This document shows, piece after piece, positions 5,974-8,416 of a stretch of DNA of 8,416 bases (position 1 is its first letter; each line of letters starts with the position of its first letter). The stretch is from assembly GCA_964411275.1 (NCBI GenBank), contig CAYPKG010000060.1, positions 1-8,416 of the forward strand. The letters are read 5' to 3'. The notes beneath the pieces are model-generated. The model worked only from the letters and a program-made list of their open reading frames with translations, had not been told where the DNA came from and searched no databases. The position numbers and the translations under genes were made by a program. The stretch comes from CAYPKG01 sp964411275 (GTDB lineage: Bacteria; Bacillota; Clostridia; Christensenellales; CAG-138).

Positions 5974-6669
5974 TTATACTTCCAGCACAACCTCATCCCG
6001 GCCTTTCGGGGCTAAAACACAGCCGGCACAGGGCGCGATTTCATCGTAAAACCCCTGTGGCGGGTCGAACGCCGCGCCAAAGTGTATCGGGATGAATGCC
6101 TGGGGCCGCAGCGCCTTTGCAAACTGCACGGCGCCCCGCCAGTAATCCCGGCCCATGCGTGGATCCACAGGGAAGCAGGCGGCCGTCAGGCTCCCCGCTG
6201 GAACCTGTTCCTTAATGCTGTCCAGCACTTCACAAAATGCCTTCTCCGCGCTTTTTGCGTATTCCTCGCCCCCCTCCTCCAGCCAATGCCAGTTGTTGAG
6301 ATCCCCGGCGTGGAAAATTTTTTGGCCGTCCGGCCAGGAAAGCAGAAAGGAAACCCCTTCGTCGGTGCTGCCAAATGCGGCGATTGTGACGCCGGCGATC
6401 TTTAGGCTTTCTCCCGGGGAAATGGACAGGCTTCCCCGCTTTTGCGGGATGTCAAAGGACAGGAGGTAAACGGCCAAATCCCCTCCGTATTTAAATATAT
6501 CGGGGGAATAATGGTCGCCATGGATGTGGCTGGATAGAAACGCCACATTCCGGTACCCGTCCAGCTTTTGAAGAAGGACATGCTTTCTCGGGTCAAAGCA
6601 GTCGATGACGAAAATCCCATCGTCCTTTTCAATGGCAATGCCGCTGTGGTTGAGATATGTAATGCGCAT
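5974..6669 (-). CDS. MBL-fold (UlaG-like) metal-dependent hydrolase
   Basis: A 231-residue metallo-beta-lactamase-fold protein of the UlaG/YycJ-like short type. It has the metal-binding motif SSHIHGDH (46-53, HxHxDH), the second-shell HAGD (120-123) and a final His in PIHFG (His196). The N-terminus (ITYLNHSGIAIEKDDGIFVI) is typical of this branch, which includes L-ascorbate-6-phosphate lactonase and many uncharacterised hydrolases; the substrate is unknown. AGGAGG (6677-6682) precedes two adjacent ATGs. I chose 6669 (7-base spacing, one-base overlap with the tatD stop) over 6672 (4-base spacing, ATGA overlap); the difference is a single Met. It is co-transcribed with tatD. The longer open frame back to 6888 is the tatD gene read in another frame. 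Confidence 0.88.
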   Translation of the reverse strand: MRITYLNHSGIAIEKDDGIFVIDCFDPRKHVLLQKLDGYRNVAFLSSHIHGDHYSPDIFKYGGDLAVYLLSFDIPQKRGSLSISPGESLKIAGVTIAAFGSTDEGVSFLLSWPDGQKIFHAGDLNNWHWLEEGGEEYAKSAEKAFCEVLDSIKEQVPAGSLTAACFPVDPRMGRDYWRGAVQFAKALRPQAFIPIHFGAAFDPPQGFYDEIAPCAGCVLAPKGRDEVVLEV

Positions 6670-7445
6670 CATATTTCCTCCTGTATGCGAAATACCCGCT
6701 TCGCGTTTTCCATCGTGATATGCGCCATTTCCTCTGGTGAAATCCCGTGAAGCGAGGCCAGCTTTTCGCACACCAGCGCCACGTACCTGGGCTCGTTCCG
6801 GTGGCCCCGGTGGGGTTCCGGCGTCATATACGGGCAGTCCGTCTCCACCAGCAGCCGGTTTAACGGCAGGCGTGAAGCCACGTCCCATTGTTTGGGCGCT
6901 TTTTTGAATGTCAGCGCGCCGCCAAAAGCGATATGCAGCCCCAAATCCACACAGGCCTTCCCCGTTTCATAGGAGCCGGAAAAGCAATGCATCACCCCTT
7001 TTAATCCATCCCTGTGGGCGCGCAGTATGTCCAGGCAGTCCCCGCTGGCCTCCCTGCTGTGGATGATCACAGGCAGATCCAGCTCCCGGGCCAGCTCCAG
7101 CTGGGTGGCAAACCATTCCCGCTGCACCTGCCGGGGTGCGAAATCATAATGATAGTCCAGACCGATTTCCCCAAGGGCCACCACCTTGTCCCTGAGAAGC
7201 AGCGCTCTCAACGCGTCCATGTGCGCATTCGCGCAGCCGCCCACATCATGGGGATGCATGCCGATGGCCACATACACATGGGGATACCGGGCCGCCAGGT
7301 CCAGTGCGGGAGGCCCAGCCTCCACATGGCAGGCCACCTCCACCATCAGGCGCACGCCGTTTTCCGGCAGCGCCGCGAGAATTTCCTCCCGGTCCGGGTC
7401 AAACCGGGAATCCAGCACATGGGCATGGGTGTCGAATAAGTCCAT
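6669..7445 (-). CDS. tatD: TatD-family metal-dependent deoxyribonuclease
   Basis: TatD proteins are TIM-barrel metalloenzymes with 3'-5' DNase activity, linked to repair and quality control. The 258 residues contain every expected metal or catalytic site: DTHAHV (His7, His9), GEIGLDYHYD (Glu93), IIHSREA (His129), MHCFSG (His153) and LLVETDCPYMTPEPHRG (Asp203). The start is ATG 7445, with GGAGG 4 bases upstream and the family's MLFDTHAH-type beginning. An ATG at 7472 would add nine residues, has no ribosome binding site and overlaps the predicted -10 box. The downstream MBL-fold gene overlaps its stop. In Firmicutes tatD is a frequent neighbour of rRNA and tRNA modification genes; here it lies convergent to rsmI. 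Confidence 0.95.
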   Translation of the reverse strand: MDLFDTHAHVLDSRFDPDREEILAALPENGVRLMVEVACHVEAGPPALDLAARYPHVYVAIGMHPHDVGGCANAHMDALRALLLRDKVVALGEIGLDYHYDFAPRQVQREWFATQLELARELDLPVIIHSREASGDCLDILRAHRDGLKGVMHCFSGSYETGKACVDLGLHIAFGGALTFKKAPKQWDVASRLPLNRLLVETDCPYMTPEPHRGHRNEPRYVALVCEKLASLHGISPEEMAHITMENAKRVFRIQEEI

Positions 7446-7470
7446 AACGCCTCCGATGTTTTGATACTTC

Positions 7471-7499
7471 ATATTACCATATTCTCTGTGCTGAGGGAA
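7471..7499 (-). promoter_or_regulatory. Probable extended -10 promoter of tatD
   Basis: On the minus strand TGGTAATAT (7471-7479) is an extended -10 element (TGn plus TAATAT). A poor -35 match, TTCCCT (7494-7499), lies 17 bases upstream. Transcription would begin near 7464, about 20 bases before the tatD ATG at 7445, and the leader would contain its GGAGG. Motif evidence only. Confidence 0.45.
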
Positions 7500-7506
7500 A
7501 GTTTGC

Positions 7507-7535
7507 TTGTGAAAACAGCATTCATGGCATATGAT
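7507..7535 (+). promoter_or_regulatory. Probable promoter of uppP
   Basis: TTGTGA (7507-7512), a 17-base spacer and TATGAT (7530-7535) fit a vegetative promoter with one -10 mismatch. An overlapping extended -10 alternative, TGATATACT (7532-7540), is also present but lacks a -35. Either would start transcription around 7542-7547, giving a leader of 20 bases or less that holds the ribosome binding site AAAGGAGG (7545-7552). It is divergent from the tatD promoter, and the two -35 regions are about 8 bases apart. Confidence 0.5.
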
Positions 7536-7560
7536 ATACTAGGAAAAGGAGGTGGAGTTG

Positions 7561-8361
7561 TTGACCATCTGGATCGCGTTATTATTGGGCCTCGTCCAAG
7601 GCCTTTGCGAGTTTTTGCCCATTTCCAGCTCCGGGCATCTGGTGCTGATGCACAATCTTTTCGGCATCGAGGAAGGAGCGCTGTTTTTTACCACAATGCT
7701 CCATGTGGGCACATTGATCGCCGTGTTTACGGTGTATTGGAAGGACATCTGGGGGATGCTGAAGCATCCGTTTTCAAAAAAAGTGGGGCTGTTGCTCGTC
7801 GCCATACTTCCCACCGTGATAATTGCGCTGCTGTTCAAGGACTTTTTTGAGGATTCCTATTCCGGCTCCTGGCTGGGGATTGGGTTTTTGCTCACTGGGG
7901 TCATATTGACATTGTCGGACAGGTTAAAACCTCGAAAGCGGAAAAACATGCGGGAGATGCGCTGGACAGACGCGGCGCTCATCGGCACCATGCAGGGCGT
8001 GGCCATCCTACCGGGGATTTCCAGAAGCGGCTCCACAATCGCAGGCGGCCTGTTTGCGGGCCTTGAGAAGAAGACCGCAGCGGATTTCTCCTTCCTGCTG
8101 TCCATCCCGGCCATACTGGGTTCCGTGGTGCTGGAGGTGCCGGATATGATCCGGGGCGGTATGGGAACGATCAATTGGCTGTATGTTTTCGCGGGCATGG
8201 CGATGGCGGCGGTTTCGGGCTATGTTGCCATCCGGTTTATGCTGCACATCGTGACAAGAAAGCGCTTGCTGGGATTTGCCATCTATGTGGCGGCGCTGGG
8301 GGTGCTGGTGCTGATCGACCAGTTTATCACCAATTTCTTTTTCATCAATCCCCTGATATAG
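7561..8361 (+). CDS. uppP: Undecaprenyl-diphosphatase UppP (BacA family)
   Basis: UppP dephosphorylates undecaprenyl diphosphate on the outer side of the membrane, recycling the lipid carrier for peptidoglycan and other wall polymers; overproduction gives bacitracin resistance in other bacteria. The 266 residues are mostly hydrophobic, with several membrane segments. They carry both signature motifs: GLCEFLPISSSGHL (14-27, family usually GLTEFLPVSSSGHL, here Cys for Thr) and PGISRSGSTIAGGL (151-164), which contains the conserved Arg. The start is uncertain. GTG 7552 overlaps the ribosome binding site, whereas TTG 7561 lies 8 bases after AAAGGAGG (7545-7552) and gives the family-like beginning MTIWIALLLGLVQG. 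TTG 7558 is also possible. The gene is alone on this strand, and a perfect palindrome follows its stop at once. Confidence 0.95.
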   Translation: MTIWIALLLGLVQGLCEFLPISSSGHLVLMHNLFGIEEGALFFTTMLHVGTLIAVFTVYWKDIWGMLKHPFSKKVGLLLVAILPTVIIALLFKDFFEDSYSGSWLGIGFLLTGVILTLSDRLKPRKRKNMREMRWTDAALIGTMQGVAILPGISRSGSTIAGGLFAGLEKKTAADFSFLLSIPAILGSVVLEVPDMIRGGMGTINWLYVFAGMAMAAVSGYVAIRFMLHIVTRKRLLGFAIYVAALGVLVLIDQFITNFFFINPLI

Positions 8362-8364
8362 GGG

Positions 8365-8394
8365 CCATCGACAAAGCCTTGGCTTTGTCGATGG
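8365..8394. repeat. Perfect 30-bp palindrome downstream of uppP
   Basis: CCATCGACAAAGCC (8365-8378) and GGCTTTGTCGATGG (8381-8394) are exact inverted copies separated by TT. The stem would be 14 bp with no mismatch. It begins three bases after the uppP stop. No T run follows on either strand (GGTCACTGCGG on the plus strand), so it is not a standard intrinsic terminator. It may protect the 3' end of the mRNA, act as a terminator of a non-canonical kind, or be a copy of a dispersed intergenic palindrome. The window ends 22 bases later, so its context is cut off. Confidence 0.85.
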
Positions 8395-8416
8395 GGTCAC
8401 TGCGGTGGGTTTTCCA

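Noticed and set aside
6670..6888. Extension of the MBL-fold frame back into tatD
   Set aside because: It is the tatD sequence in another frame. The AGGAGG at 6677-6682 and the family-like N-terminus place the start at 6669-6672.

Overview
The window looks like ordinary chromosomal DNA from a GC-rich, low-oxygen Firmicutes (Clostridia-like) bacterium. The main pointers are the two-subunit oxygen-sensitive class I fumarase, strong AGGAGG-type ribosome binding sites throughout, a small ECF sigma factor with a membrane partner, and the neighbouring trmN6, rsmI and tatD-type genes, a grouping familiar from Firmicutes. No mobile element, CRISPR array, tRNA or rRNA is visible. The assignment is inference from gene content; no lineage can be named.

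Left part (about 1-2200, minus strand): an ECF sigma factor, a single-pass membrane protein that is probably its anti-sigma factor, and a PHP-domain metallohydrolase. The three are tightly packed (overlap of 11 bases, then a gap of 1) and read as one operon. Upstream of the sigma gene are a good housekeeping promoter and, immediately downstream of it, an ECF-like motif pair (TGGAAC, 17 bases, CGTATT) that would make the operon autoregulated. The PHP gene is in two frames: the metal-binding HTHT motif lies in one frame and the rest of the protein in the next, so it is either a recent pseudogene or carries a one-base sequence error. A hairpin with a T run at the extreme left end serves mainly a plus-strand gene lying outside the window.

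Middle (about 2200-5970, plus strand): a small lipoprotein with three octapeptide repeats and a PepSY-like C-terminal part, diverging from the sigma operon and closed by a hairpin terminator. The terminator tail overlaps the promoter of the next operon, which holds the fumarase alpha and beta subunits, a TrmN6-like tRNA methyltransferase and the 16S rRNA methyltransferase RsmI, all spaced by 10 bases or less.

Right part (about 5970-8416): a minus-strand pair, TatD-family nuclease then a UlaG-like metallo-beta-lactamase-fold hydrolase, converges on rsmI with only 4 bases between stop codons. Divergent from tatD is uppP (undecaprenyl-diphosphatase, a cell wall lipid carrier recycling enzyme), with a probable TTG start and its own promoter. 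A perfect 30-base palindrome follows uppP directly.

Most genes are recognisable housekeeping genes. The points of real interest are the autoregulated ECF cassette with its unusual membrane partner and its broken PHP gene, the repeat-bearing lipoprotein beside it, and the palindrome at the right end.
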